Shown: positions 23,957 through 31,936 of the stretch, piece by piece
Layout of the letters: each line of letters starts with the position of its first letter
Numbering within the stretch: position 1 is the first letter of the stretch
Source: Tunturiibacter empetritectus
Lineage (GTDB): Bacteria; Acidobacteriota; Terriglobia; Terriglobales; Acidobacteriaceae
Direction of reading: 5' to 3'
Assembly (NCBI RefSeq): GCF_013410875.1
Contig: NZ_JACCCU010000002.1
Location: 1-64,000, forward strand
DNA: 64,000 nucleotides
Translations under genes and position numbers: made by a program
Notes under the pieces: model-generated
Databases searched by the model: none
What the model was told of the DNA's origin: nothing
The model's input: only the letters and a program-made list of their open reading frames with translations

Positions 23957-25831
23957 ATGTTTCATATGCGTCTTAAGCCGTTGTTTCTATCATTGCTCGT
24001 GGTGAGCGTTTGCCATTTGCGAGCGCAATCGTCGATCAATCTATCTGTAGATCTGCGCGACGCTCCGAGGAAGCTGCTTCACACTACAGAAATTCTCCCT
24101 GTGCAGCCGGGCCCCTTGACGCTCGCCTTTCCAGAATGGATACGCAACGAGCATGAGCCCGCTCCGCTCACGCAGCAGGTTGGGCTATTCATCACAACTC
24201 GCAATGGTGACGGGGCGAACGGCCAGCCTATTCGTTGGACACGCGATCCCATCAACCTCTACCTGTACCGCGTGATCATTCCGACCGGAGTCCGCTCCAT
24301 CGACGTAAAATTCGATTTCATTACCTCCGATACAGGCGGCGACGCCCGCGCATCTTCAGATGCAGACCTCGCGGTGTTGGATTGGAATACCGTCGTCCTT
24401 TACCCCTACGGCGGACCCGATACGCGAGTTGCCAATATCACCGTCACGGCGACAGTCGTCTTGCCAAGCGGTTGGCATACGGCCACCTCGCTCAAGACTG
24501 TGGCGGGCGCAATGGAGCCGGTTAGTTCGGTCGTAAAATTTCAGCCCGTATCGCTCGAACAACTAGTGGATTCCCCGATGATTGTGGGACGCTACTTCCG
24601 AGAGATCGCCCTTGCCCCCGAAGTTTCACCCAGGCACTACCTCGACATAGTAGCGGATCACCCGGAAGATCTCGAAGTCCCTCCAGCACGAATTGATGAA
24701 TTGAGCCGGGCGATTCGCCAGGCCGGGCTACTGTTTCGCAGCCATCACTATGACGAATATCGCTTTCTCATCACGCTTTCGAACAACATCTCGGGCGCAG
24801 CGATCGATCACCTCCAATCACTGGACAACCGGCGGCCGGCAAAGTTTTTCTATAACGAGAAATGGCAGAAACTTGCCGCAAGTTACACGATCCACGATTT
24901 TCTTCATAGCTGGAACGGCAAGTATCGGCGCCCTGAAGGACTCGCAACACCAAACTTTCAAACTGCTCCGGTTACGAGCGGAATGTGGGTATACGAAGGG
25001 CTGACAGACTATCTGACCAATGTGATGACCGCGAGAGCGGGCATCTGGACAAAGGAAGAGTATTTGGATGCCCTGGCATCGAAAGCTGCCTACTATGATC
25101 GCCGTCCAGGTCTGCAGTGGAGGGATCTTGACGACGTCGACACGATGGCATACCCGCTTTGGAGCACTGAGGATTCCAATTACGATAACTGGCGTCTCAA
25201 CGGCTTTGATTTCTATAGCGAAGGGACCTTAATCTGGCTCGATGTCGACGTGGCGATACGCAACAAGTCGAACGAGAAGAAGTCACTTAACGACTTTGTC
25301 GCTCTCTTTTATGGTCTCGGTGGGGATACCGGCCCCAGAGTTGTTCCGTACTCCTTGGACGACATCCTAGCTTGCTTGGATCAGGTCATTCCAAACGACT
25401 GGGGAGGCTTCCTCACCGAACGCCTTCACGCTCTGGCAAAAGCACCCCTTCAAGGCATCTCCGGAGCCGGCTACAGGCTGGTCTATACAGAAGGCGCCGA
25501 CGACGACTTCCGGTATTCCCTTGCCATGAGCATCAAAGCGGACGGCGTGCTCTCAGATGTCTTGATAGGCGACATTGCCTATCAGGCAGGTTTTGGCCCT
25601 GGGATGAAAATACTTGGGGTGAACGGTCAACCCTTCGCGCGCGCGATCCTGCAGCAGGCAATCGACGCCGCGAAGACGACGACAAAGCCCATCGAATTCA
25701 AGGTTGACAATACTGGCGTAATCTCGGACCTGCATCTTGACTATCACGGCGGGCAAAGGCATCCCGTGCTGGAGCGTGTTCCGAATACCCCTGATCGGAT
25801 CGCTGAAATTCTGCAACCGATGAGCAGATAG
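23957..25831 (+). CDS. Exported M61-family peptidase-like protein with an altered zinc motif
   Basis: A 624-residue exported protein of the M61 (glycyl aminopeptidase) family: signal peptide to about residue 23, an N-terminal beta domain, a catalytic domain with TIHDFLHSWNGKYRRPEGL (residues 311-329) and MWVYEGLTDYL (third zinc ligand E347), and a C-terminal PDZ domain from about residue 525 (GDIAYQAGFGPGMKILGVNG). Active gluzincins have HExxH; here it is H313-D-F-L-H317, with Asp in place of the catalytic Glu. ATG 23957 has GAGG seven bases upstream. Confidence 0.85.
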   Translation: MFHMRLKPLFLSLLVVSVCHLRAQSSINLSVDLRDAPRKLLHTTEILPVQPGPLTLAFPEWIRNEHEPAPLTQQVGLFITTRNGDGANGQPIRWTRDPINLYLYRVIIPTGVRSIDVKFDFITSDTGGDARASSDADLAVLDWNTVVLYPYGGPDTRVANITVTATVVLPSGWHTATSLKTVAGAMEPVSSVVKFQPVSLEQLVDSPMIVGRYFREIALAPEVSPRHYLDIVADHPEDLEVPPARIDELSRAIRQAGLLFRSHHYDEYRFLITLSNNISGAAIDHLQSLDNRRPAKFFYNEKWQKLAASYTIHDFLHSWNGKYRRPEGLATPNFQTAPVTSGMWVYEGLTDYLTNVMTARAGIWTKEEYLDALASKAAYYDRRPGLQWRDLDDVDTMAYPLWSTEDSNYDNWRLNGFDFYSEGTLIWLDVDVAIRNKSNEKKSLNDFVALFYGLGGDTGPRVVPYSLDDILACLDQVIPNDWGGFLTERLHALAKAPLQGISGAGYRLVYTEGADDDFRYSLAMSIKADGVLSDVLIGDIAYQAGFGPGMKILGVNGQPFARAILQQAIDAAKTTTKPIEFKVDNTGVISDLHLDYHGGQRHPVLERVPNTPDRIAEILQPMSR

Positions 25832-26038
25832 CGCATAATCTCCAATGCGCGTTGGAGACGAATCGCGCTGGAAACGTGCTTTGGCCTGCTCTCGCCATTT
25901 GAGTTTCCACCATCGCCCGTGCTTCGTAAAAACAATAAGGCCTCACTAACCTATCGAGGTGGAACCGACACGTGATCCCGTTAGCTCTGCTCTGCGCCTC
26001 AAGTAAACAAGATGACCGATTCAGATGCAGTGTGAACC
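25832..26038. other. Intergenic region with a short repeat
   Basis: Between convergent genes. The segment 25,880-25,903 resembles 15,590-15,612 (21 of 23 bases). No strong hairpin terminator with a T-tract was seen. Confidence 0.4.
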
Positions 26039-26827
26039 TCAAACAAAGAGATCAGGTTCTGCGTGATGGGCAACAATACCGGTTCGTCCGGGAGCTATCT
26101 CCGCCGCAAGCTGATGTTTATCCTGGTAATCCCCGCTGTTTTGGGCACGAAACGGTATCGGTGCATCGGTGAACAATCCATCGAGCCGATTGTTCAGTCC
26201 CTCTATAGCGAGCCCGGTCTCTGCTTCGCTAAGACGACCGGTGCCATAGACGGCAAATGTGGGCAGCACTTCCATGCCGGAGAAGAACAAGGTTCCGTGA
26301 GTGATGGGAAAGAGGATCTGCTCTAGCGAACCGTTGATACCGCGCGCACCATAATCCTCAAAAGGACCACCAACTGTGACGGAGAGCAGTGCCCGTTTGC
26401 CCGCAAAGCCGCCTTCTCCATAGCGGTGTTGATTCCCAGCATCCTTGTATCCGTAGGCCAACCCGTACGCAAAGACGCGGTCAACCCAGCCTTTCAGGAT
26501 CGCCGGAAAGCTGAACCACCATATCGGAAATTGAAAGACGATAGCGTCTGCCTGGCGCAGCTTGGCCTGTTCGTCCTCCACGTCCTGAGTTTGCGCGCGC
26601 TTCGCATATGCGTTCCCGGATTCGCTGACGAAGCACAGTCGGTCCTCGTTCACTCGCTGAGGAAAGTCAGCCGCATCGAAGACCGCTTTCCAGTTCATCG
26701 CGTATAGATCGCTTTCGAGAACGCGATGTCCAGACGCAAGCAAGCTTGTCTTGGCGGCTTCCACGAGCGTGCGTGTTAGGGACGTAGGCTCTGGGTGAGC
26801 ATGGATCAGCAAAACAGTCTTCTGCAT
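26039..26827 (-). CDS. Flavodoxin-fold NAD(P)H:quinone oxidoreductase
   Basis: A 262-residue protein of the NQO1/KefF/MdaB group: TVLLIHAHPEPTSLTRTLVEAA (phosphate-binding start), ADAIVFQFPIWWFSFPAILKGWVDRVFAYGLAYGY (the F-P-x-W-W-x-x-P-A motif for FMN/FAD and quinone), ALLSVTVGGPFEDYG. It reduces quinones or azo compounds by two-electron transfer. It is divergent from the HxlR gene at 26959, a classical pairing for quinone or aldehyde response (YodB/HypR type). ATG 26827 has GAGG eight bases upstream. Confidence 0.9.
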   Translation of the reverse strand: MQKTVLLIHAHPEPTSLTRTLVEAAKTSLLASGHRVLESDLYAMNWKAVFDAADFPQRVNEDRLCFVSESGNAYAKRAQTQDVEDEQAKLRQADAIVFQFPIWWFSFPAILKGWVDRVFAYGLAYGYKDAGNQHRYGEGGFAGKRALLSVTVGGPFEDYGARGINGSLEQILFPITHGTLFFSGMEVLPTFAVYGTGRLSEAETGLAIEGLNNRLDGLFTDAPIPFRAQNSGDYQDKHQLAAEIAPGRTGIVAHHAEPDLFV

Positions 26828-26923
26828 TTGGCTTCCTCTGGGTGGTACATCCTGACTCCCTAAAGAGATGAAGAGTGAAGCTTCTAAGATGCAGAAATAA
26901 TGGTACTTACAAATATGTGATGT

Positions 26924-26941
26924 ACTATCAAAAAAGATAGT
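26924..26941. promoter_or_regulatory. Inverted repeat, probable HxlR operator
   Basis: ACTATC, six A bases, GATAGT: a perfect 6-bp inverted repeat in the divergent gap between the quinone reductase (minus) and the HxlR gene (plus), ending 17 bases before the HxlR start codon. YodB/HypR-type HxlR regulators bind short dyads with a similar A/T core. The binding itself is inferred. Confidence 0.6.
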
Positions 26942-26958
26942 GTAGTGAGGAGCAGCCG

Positions 26959-27330
26959 GTGACGAAGCGTCGTTTCAAAGAATACGAACTGGAAACCGGC
27001 TGCGGCGTCGAGGCCTGTTTAGAAGTGGTCGGAGGAAAGTGGAAGGGGCTCATTCTCCACCACCTTATGCAACATGGGACGCTGCGCTTCAATCAGCTTC
27101 AGAAGCTGAAGCCGAACCTGAGCCCCCGCATCCTCACCGCCCAGCTTCGAGAACTGGAGCGAGATGAGGTAATAGTCCGTGAGGTCTATCCAGTCGTTCC
27201 ACCGAAGGTGGAGTACTCGCTGTCACCTGCCGGGGAATCGCTTCGTGAACTGATTCAAGCGATGCAGAAATGGGGTGATCGTTTCCTCGTTCGGGTCAAT
27301 GCACCCGTTCGGAAAACCTCGGCCAAGTGA
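26959..27330 (+). CDS. HxlR-family (YodB/HypR-type) redox regulator
   Basis: A 123-residue HxlR regulator: ELETGCGVEACLEVVGGKWKGLILHHLMQHGTLRFNQLQKLKPNLSPRILTAQLRELERDEVIVREVYPVVPPKVEYSLSPAGESL. Two cysteines near the start (G-C-G-V-E-A-C) include the conserved redox-sensing position of YodB/HypR. GTG 26959 has GAGGAG seven bases upstream. It is divergent from the quinone reductase, which it probably represses until quinones or other electrophiles modify the cysteines. Confidence 0.92.
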   Translation: MTKRRFKEYELETGCGVEACLEVVGGKWKGLILHHLMQHGTLRFNQLQKLKPNLSPRILTAQLRELERDEVIVREVYPVVPPKVEYSLSPAGESLRELIQAMQKWGDRFLVRVNAPVRKTSAK

Positions 27331-27453
27331 CACCAGTCGAAAATCCCATGGTTGACCTCTCTGGGAAGAGGCAAGCTCCCGCGAGACACATTCGGTGAAC
27401 TTCGGAGAGTTATGATTTGTCGAGTCCATGTCGCTTGGTGGTAAATCGCCGAG

Positions 27454-27678
27454 TCACTCAACGAGGCCCAATTCCCGACAAGATGTCGGCTCTTCGTCAG
27501 GCAACGTGCCACTGGCCTCGTACGCCAGTGCGAGAACGGGAGAGTGGCGCATCCGGCTAGACCACAGTGAGATCTCAAAGTTCGTTCTGTCCACGACCAG
27601 GTTTCCAGCGAACGGTTGAGGGAAGAGCATTCGGGTAGTTTCCGAAGGGTGATCTCCACGAAAAACTTCGTCAAACAC
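27454..27678 (-). pseudogene. Possible remnant of a TIGR03435-type protein
   Basis: The minus frame reads FAGNLVVDRTNFEISLWSS, then PVLALAYEASGTLP and ELGLVE, a sequence that resembles the C-terminus of the abundant acidobacterial TIGR03435 family (G-R-P-V-V-D-K-T-G-L-x-G ... LQEQLGLKLE). The family's final 'IDHIEKPTEN'-like segment seems to continue in another frame at about 27,380-27,420 (STNHNSPKFTE). No N-terminus is present. It probably is island decay; the assignment is tentative. Confidence 0.4.
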
Positions 27679-27772
27679 TCCGTCAAATTGTGTGCCGAAA
27701 GGGCTCCAAAAACGTCACCCGACTCCGACTTATCCTACTGAAAACAAACGTGCTCCAGACCCTACACGTGCC

Positions 27773-27817
<45 letters not shown>

Positions 27818-28055
27818 TAAGCCAATCATTTGCGCGCTCCCTCATAAATACCCTCACCACACAAAGTAGAAACCACTCTCAGGCAGGAATCCGTCTGGGC
27901 TAACTCCGCCTCTTGCCTCTGACCTCTAGCTTTTAGCTCTGCACGCCCACTCCACAGCCCGCTGTAAAAGCTTTACTGCCAATGTCAAAGTGTTTTGCAA
28001 TATTGAGCCAGTTTCCCTGATCGATTCTCCGATTCGATTCTGAAACTCAATCTGC
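27818..28055. other. Intergenic region after the tRNA fragment
   Basis: About 240 bases without a gene. Nothing is recognisable apart from the tRNA fragment at its left edge. It marks the change from island to core gene content. Confidence 0.4.
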
Positions 28056-28814
28056 TCAAGGCTTAAGGGCTGGGAGACGGCTGCGGTTGCGGAGCATGAT
28101 AGCTAAGAGCTTTCGCGCCTCCCAGTAGCGAGGAATATACCGTTTAGGTTCAGCCAGCGAGCGAAATAGCCAGCCCAGATAGAATCTGTCGGCCCAGACG
28201 GGGATGTGGACCTGATCGCCGCTGAGAAAGGCAATCGCTGCGCCGATGCAGTGAATCGCGGGTCGATAGGCCAGGTTGCGTTTGAGGTAGAGCCCCAGAC
28301 GCTCCTGGGTCCCGCCGCCAATCGTGACGATGACGTGCTCTGGTAGCAGCCGGTTGAGGCGTTCGAGCAGAGCAGGATCGTCAATGAGACCATTTCCGTA
28401 CATGGGGGCCATATAGACGTTGTCTTCAGGAATGACGATTCCCTGCGAAGCGAGCCAGGCGAGATTGCGTCTGGCGCTGACTGGACTCGCCATGATCCAG
28501 AAGGAATTACCTGGTTTGCGAACGTCAGCTTCGGAGAGAAGTTCACGGAGATACACGAGGCCGGAGAGGCGCCTGATGGGGACAGGCTGCAGGCGGTTCC
28601 AGACAAGAACCATGAAGGCAGAATCGGTGATGGCGAGGTCGGCGCTTAGGAGTGCGTCGCGATAGTCAGGACTGCAATCAAGGTCTTTGAGGGCCGGAGC
28701 TGCGGGAACGACCAGAAGACCTCTGTTGGTTCGCATAATCTCGATAGCTTCCTTTGCAGAGCCGTCGAAGAAATCAATGCCAAGAATGCGGTGGGTGACG
28801 GGAGGTGTAGGCAT
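28056..28814 (-). CDS. WecG/TagA/CpsF-family glycosyltransferase
   Basis: A 252-residue inverting glycosyltransferase of the GT26 family: HRILGIDFFDGSAKEAIEIM, ITDSAFMVLVWNRLQ (the T/A-D-G-M-x-x-V region), ELLSEADVRKPGNSFWIMASP, VTIGGGTQERLGLYL, and AEPKRYIPRYW near the end, the usual R-Y motif. These enzymes add a sugar (for example N-acetylmannosaminuronic acid) to an undecaprenyl-linked carrier in surface polysaccharide assembly. Start ATG 28814. A GDP-mannose epimerase gene follows in genome order, supporting an exopolysaccharide context. Confidence 0.88.
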   Translation of the reverse strand: MPTPPVTHRILGIDFFDGSAKEAIEIMRTNRGLLVVPAAPALKDLDCSPDYRDALLSADLAITDSAFMVLVWNRLQPVPIRRLSGLVYLRELLSEADVRKPGNSFWIMASPVSARRNLAWLASQGIVIPEDNVYMAPMYGNGLIDDPALLERLNRLLPEHVIVTIGGGTQERLGLYLKRNLAYRPAIHCIGAAIAFLSGDQVHIPVWADRFYLGWLFRSLAEPKRYIPRYWEARKLLAIMLRNRSRLPALKP

Positions 28815-29008
28815 GAAAGAGGTGTTGCTTCGTATCTTATTCGAAGGTGAGTTAAATAAGCGCTACGCTTCGTAATAGAACATGAGGCTACTCGTTGCGG
28901 AAGGCGCTCAGTTTCAGTCGAGACGGCTAGCTGGCGACTATTGCTGCAAGCGTGCTCTCTACTCGAAGATCCTGCGCTGAGAAACTCTCTTGGTTCTGTT
29001 GGAGCATG

Positions 29009-29052
29009 ACACGACAGCCCCCGCAAGTGTGCTGCTCCGGGGGCTATCGTGT
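29009..29052. terminator. Strong hairpin terminator
   Basis: Inverted arms of about 15 bases (left begins ACACGACAGCCCCCG, right ends CGGGGGCTATCGTGT) with a 14-base loop, followed on the plus strand by GTTTTCG. It lies just past the stop of the leftward GDP-mannose epimerase gene. It has no strong T-tract on the minus strand, so direction is uncertain, but the stem is long. Confidence 0.6.
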
Positions 29053-29067
29053 TTTCGTGATCGGTTA

Positions 29068-30072
29068 CTACCTCGTTGCAGCTGCCAGAGGCTTAGCGGA
29101 GAGGATCTCCTCTTCGATCCAGGCGTAGGTCTTTGCCAAGCCGTCGCGAAGCTTGATCGACGGTGCCCAGTTCATCTTTTCCTGGATGAGCGTGTTGTCA
29201 CTGTTGCGGCCGTTGACGCCTTTTGGGGCGCCAAGGTTGTAGTTGCGTTTGAGCTTGATGCCGGCGATGTCTTCGGCAATATCGACGAGTTGGTTGATGG
29301 TGACGAGCTCATCGGAGCCGAGGTTGAGGGGCTCATGGATCTCGCTCTCGGCGATCATCTGTGTGCCCTTGGTGCAATCGTCGATGTACATAAAGGAGCG
29401 AGTCTGCTTCCCGTCACCCCAGATCTCGATCTCGTGCTTGCCGGAGTGCTTCGCCTCGATGACCTTGCGACAGACTGCGGCGGGAGCCTTCTCGCGGCCG
29501 CCGGTCCAGGTGCCCAGCGGGCCGTAGACGTTGTGGTAGCGTGCGACGCGAGTCTGCAAGCCATAGTCCTCCTCGAAGTGGCGGCACATGCGCTCGGAGA
29601 AGAGCTTCTCCCAACCGTAGCCATCTTCCGGAAGCGCAGGATACGCGTCCTCTTCCTTGAGGGCGACGACGTCGGGGTTGGTCTGCTTTTCGCCGTTGTA
29701 GACGCAGGCGGAAGAGGAGTAGAAGAAGCGCTCAACACCCTTTTCCCGAGCCGCCATCAGCATGTGGGTGTTCGTCAGGACCGAGAGCATGCACAGAGCT
29801 TTGTTGTTTTCGATGAAGCCCATCCCACCCATGTCGGCTGCGAGCTGAAAGACCACATTGGTGCCGGCTGCCGCTTTAAGGCAGCTGTCCTTATCCTTGA
29901 GATCAAGGGAGAGGCTTTCGACGCCTTTGGATACCTGATACCACTCATCGAGCGGCTTGATGTCGACCGCACGTACAACGTCAACGCCATTGGCGAGCAG
30001 GCTTTGAACTAGGTGGCCACCGATGAATCCACCGGCACCACAGACGACTGCTTTCTGTCCTTTGAGCTTCAT
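29068..30072 (-). CDS. GDP-mannose 3,5-epimerase-like NAD-dependent epimerase
   Basis: A 334-residue extended SDR: AVVCGAGGFIGGHLVQSLL binding loop, then QLAADMGGMGFI, FFYSSSACVYNGEKQ, a catalytic Y-G-W-E-K in DGYGWEKLF, RYHNVYGPLGTWTGGREKAPAAVCRK and NLGSDELVTINQLVD. These blocks are the signature of GDP-mannose 3,5-epimerase (GME), known best from plants where it makes GDP-L-galactose for cell walls and ascorbate. In bacteria it is likely to feed cell-surface polysaccharide. ATG 30072 is preferred (internal to a longer frame to 30096). Confidence 0.88.
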   Translation of the reverse strand: MKLKGQKAVVCGAGGFIGGHLVQSLLANGVDVVRAVDIKPLDEWYQVSKGVESLSLDLKDKDSCLKAAAGTNVVFQLAADMGGMGFIENNKALCMLSVLTNTHMLMAAREKGVERFFYSSSACVYNGEKQTNPDVVALKEEDAYPALPEDGYGWEKLFSERMCRHFEEDYGLQTRVARYHNVYGPLGTWTGGREKAPAAVCRKVIEAKHSGKHEIEIWGDGKQTRSFMYIDDCTKGTQMIAESEIHEPLNLGSDELVTINQLVDIAEDIAGIKLKRNYNLGAPKGVNGRNSDNTLIQEKMNWAPSIKLRDGLAKTYAWIEEEILSAKPLAAATR

Positions 30073-30096
30073 AGAGGGAGAGACTCCTTGGGTCAT

Positions 30097-30427
30097 AAGT
30101 TAGAAGCTATTGAAGTGGTTCAGGTTACCTGGTGGGACACTCTGGCAATGCATTTTCCGCTTTGCTTCCAAGTCCCAGTATAGCTGTGAGGGGTAGCGGG
30201 CTGCCATGAGAAATAAATCCTAACGAGAGGGATTGACTTTTCGAAGTTTCGGATAATAGATGTGACGACTTTATCAGCCTCACACTCACGGACTCGGCTA
30301 ATTGCTTACGCATCTCTTATCTCGTGTCGCGATTTATCCCAAAAGAATTGGAGAGATGACTCGGATCTGATGTAGCATCGTTTCGCATTTGACATTGACG
30401 CTTACGCACTTCTCGGAGGAACACCCG
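30097..30427. other. Divergent promoter region
   Basis: About 330 bases between the leftward epimerase and the rightward DUF3011 gene. No gene and no clear operator could be named; promoters for both neighbours are expected here. Confidence 0.4.
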
Positions 30428-30970
30428 ATGGGGGTCTCTCGTGCAGTCGCCGCTCTCCTGATTGTTTCCACTTCTGCTTTAACGATTGCCCAGACTGGGG
30501 GGCTTACCTGCTCGAGCGACGATGGGGGTTACAGATACTGTCGCGCGGACACTCAAAACCAGGTTCAGCTGACACGGCAGATCTCGGGTTCGCGGTGCGA
30601 GCAGGGGTATAGCTGGGGATACGATCCGCGCGGAATCTGGGTGGACCGCGGATGTCGAGCCCAGTTTGTCTATGGCCGAGGGCGCTCGCGTGGGGATGAC
30701 AACACCGGCGCCGCGATTGCGGGCGGGATTTTGGGTGCGCTGATTTTGGGAGCGGCGGTGGCTGCAGCCAAGGACAATGAGAACGGTGGAGACCGCGAGC
30801 GCACGAACTACTACAACGACGGATACCGCATGGGACGGCAGGATGCTGATAACGGACGGCGGAACTTTTACCAGTGGTGGAGCGAACGCTACCCGATGAA
30901 GTATGAGAGGGATTTTGCCGCTGGATACACCGACGGCTACAACAATAATGGGCGACGTCCGCCGCGATAG
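30428..30970 (+). CDS. Exported DUF3011 protein
   Basis: A 180-residue exported protein: signal peptide to about residue 22 (LTIAQ), then the DUF3011 core: LTCSSDDGGYRYCRADTQNQVQLTRQISGSRCEQGYSWGYDPRGIWVDRGCRAQFVYG, with four conserved cysteines. Next comes a short hydrophobic glycine/alanine segment (AAIAGGILGALILGAAVAAA), which may insert in or span a membrane, and a hydrophilic Gly/Asn/Arg-rich tail. ATG 30428 has GGAGGA seven bases upstream. Function unknown. Confidence 0.88.
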   Translation: MGVSRAVAALLIVSTSALTIAQTGGLTCSSDDGGYRYCRADTQNQVQLTRQISGSRCEQGYSWGYDPRGIWVDRGCRAQFVYGRGRSRGDDNTGAAIAGGILGALILGAAVAAAKDNENGGDRERTNYYNDGYRMGRQDADNGRRNFYQWWSERYPMKYERDFAAGYTDGYNNNGRRPPR

Positions 30971-31048
30971 ACCCAGGTTTGCGAGCAGAAGCGGCTGCAA
31001 TCAGTGCCGTAGATTTCGACACACTGCAAGGACGGAGGAATTGACGCA

Positions 31049-31936
31049 ATGAAGAGCTCAGCAGTTTCCGCATCGATGCAACGGATGGCCGGTTTGGTCT
31101 TGCTTTTGGCATGCGCAGTGGTGGCGCAGGCACAGGAGTCCCCGGCGTCCCCTCCTCCGCCCGCTATCCCCTCTACCTCCAAAGATGTTGAGATTCCAAC
31201 ACGCAGCACGGTCGATATGCTGGCCGAGATCAAGAAGAGCGGCAAGCTCCGTGTGGGCGTCTCGGAGATTGTTCCGTGGGCGATGCATGATAAAGATGGA
31301 AACCTGGTGGGATTCGAGATCGATGTGGCAAGAAAGCTCGCACGCGACATGGGAGTGCAAGTGGAGTTTCATCCGGATGAGTTTCGTTATTTGATTCCGG
31401 ATCTCGAAGCGAATCGTTTCGACATTATCGTCGCAGGTTTTTCGATTGAGGCGCGGCGGGCGCTGGCGGTGAACTTCAGCCAGCCTTACAACGTGACCGA
31501 CGTGACAATTGCCGCCAGCAAAAAATTGGGCGGCGAGTTGAAGACGATGGAAGACTTCAATAAAAAGGGCATCACGATTGGGGTGGTGGAGGGAATGACG
31601 TCGGAAGACCTGGCAGCGTTGGCGTTTCCGAAGGCCTCAATCCAGACCTATACGGAAGACAGCGCGTTGTTCAGCGATCTGGTCGCGGGCAGGCTTGCTG
31701 CGGCTGTTGCAGACAATCCCCGGTTGGACATCCTGGCAAAGCTCTATCCTGATGCTGTAACGGTGCCGACTGTGGCCCCGCTGGGAAGGTTTCCCGCGGC
31801 CTTCGCTGTGAGGCGTGGTGATATGGACTTCGTCAACTACCTGAACTCCTGGATCGCCGCGCGAAATGCGGATCAATGGATCGACACACGACGGAAGTAC
31901 TGGTTCAAGTCGACGGATTGGGCAGGAAGCCTCTAA
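31049..31936 (+). CDS. Periplasmic amino-acid-type solute-binding protein
   Basis: A 295-residue SBP of the bacterial solute-binding family 3: signal peptide (residues 1-27, ending AQAQE), a proline-rich linker, then LAEIKKSGKLRVGVSEIVPWAMHDKDGNLVGFEIDVARKLARDMG, DIIVAGFSIEARRALAVNFSQPYNVTDVTI, IGVVEGMTSEDLAALAFPKASIQTY. The binding-lobe residues of polar amino acid binders are partly present. ATG 31049. No permease or ATPase of this system is adjacent, so it may work with components elsewhere or as a sensor. Confidence 0.88.
   Translation: MKSSAVSASMQRMAGLVLLLACAVVAQAQESPASPPPPAIPSTSKDVEIPTRSTVDMLAEIKKSGKLRVGVSEIVPWAMHDKDGNLVGFEIDVARKLARDMGVQVEFHPDEFRYLIPDLEANRFDIIVAGFSIEARRALAVNFSQPYNVTDVTIAASKKLGGELKTMEDFNKKGITIGVVEGMTSEDLAALAFPKASIQTYTEDSALFSDLVAGRLAAAVADNPRLDILAKLYPDAVTVPTVAPLGRFPAAFAVRRGDMDFVNYLNSWIAARNADQWIDTRRKYWFKSTDWAGSL

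Noticed and set aside
27255-27686. 143-codon minus frame overlapping the HxlR gene
   Set aside because: Antisense to the end of HxlR; the nearby TIGR03435-like signal is in a different frame.
28990-30012. 340-codon plus-strand frame
   Set aside because: Antisense to the GDP-mannose epimerase, which has all its motifs; the shadow arises from high GC content.
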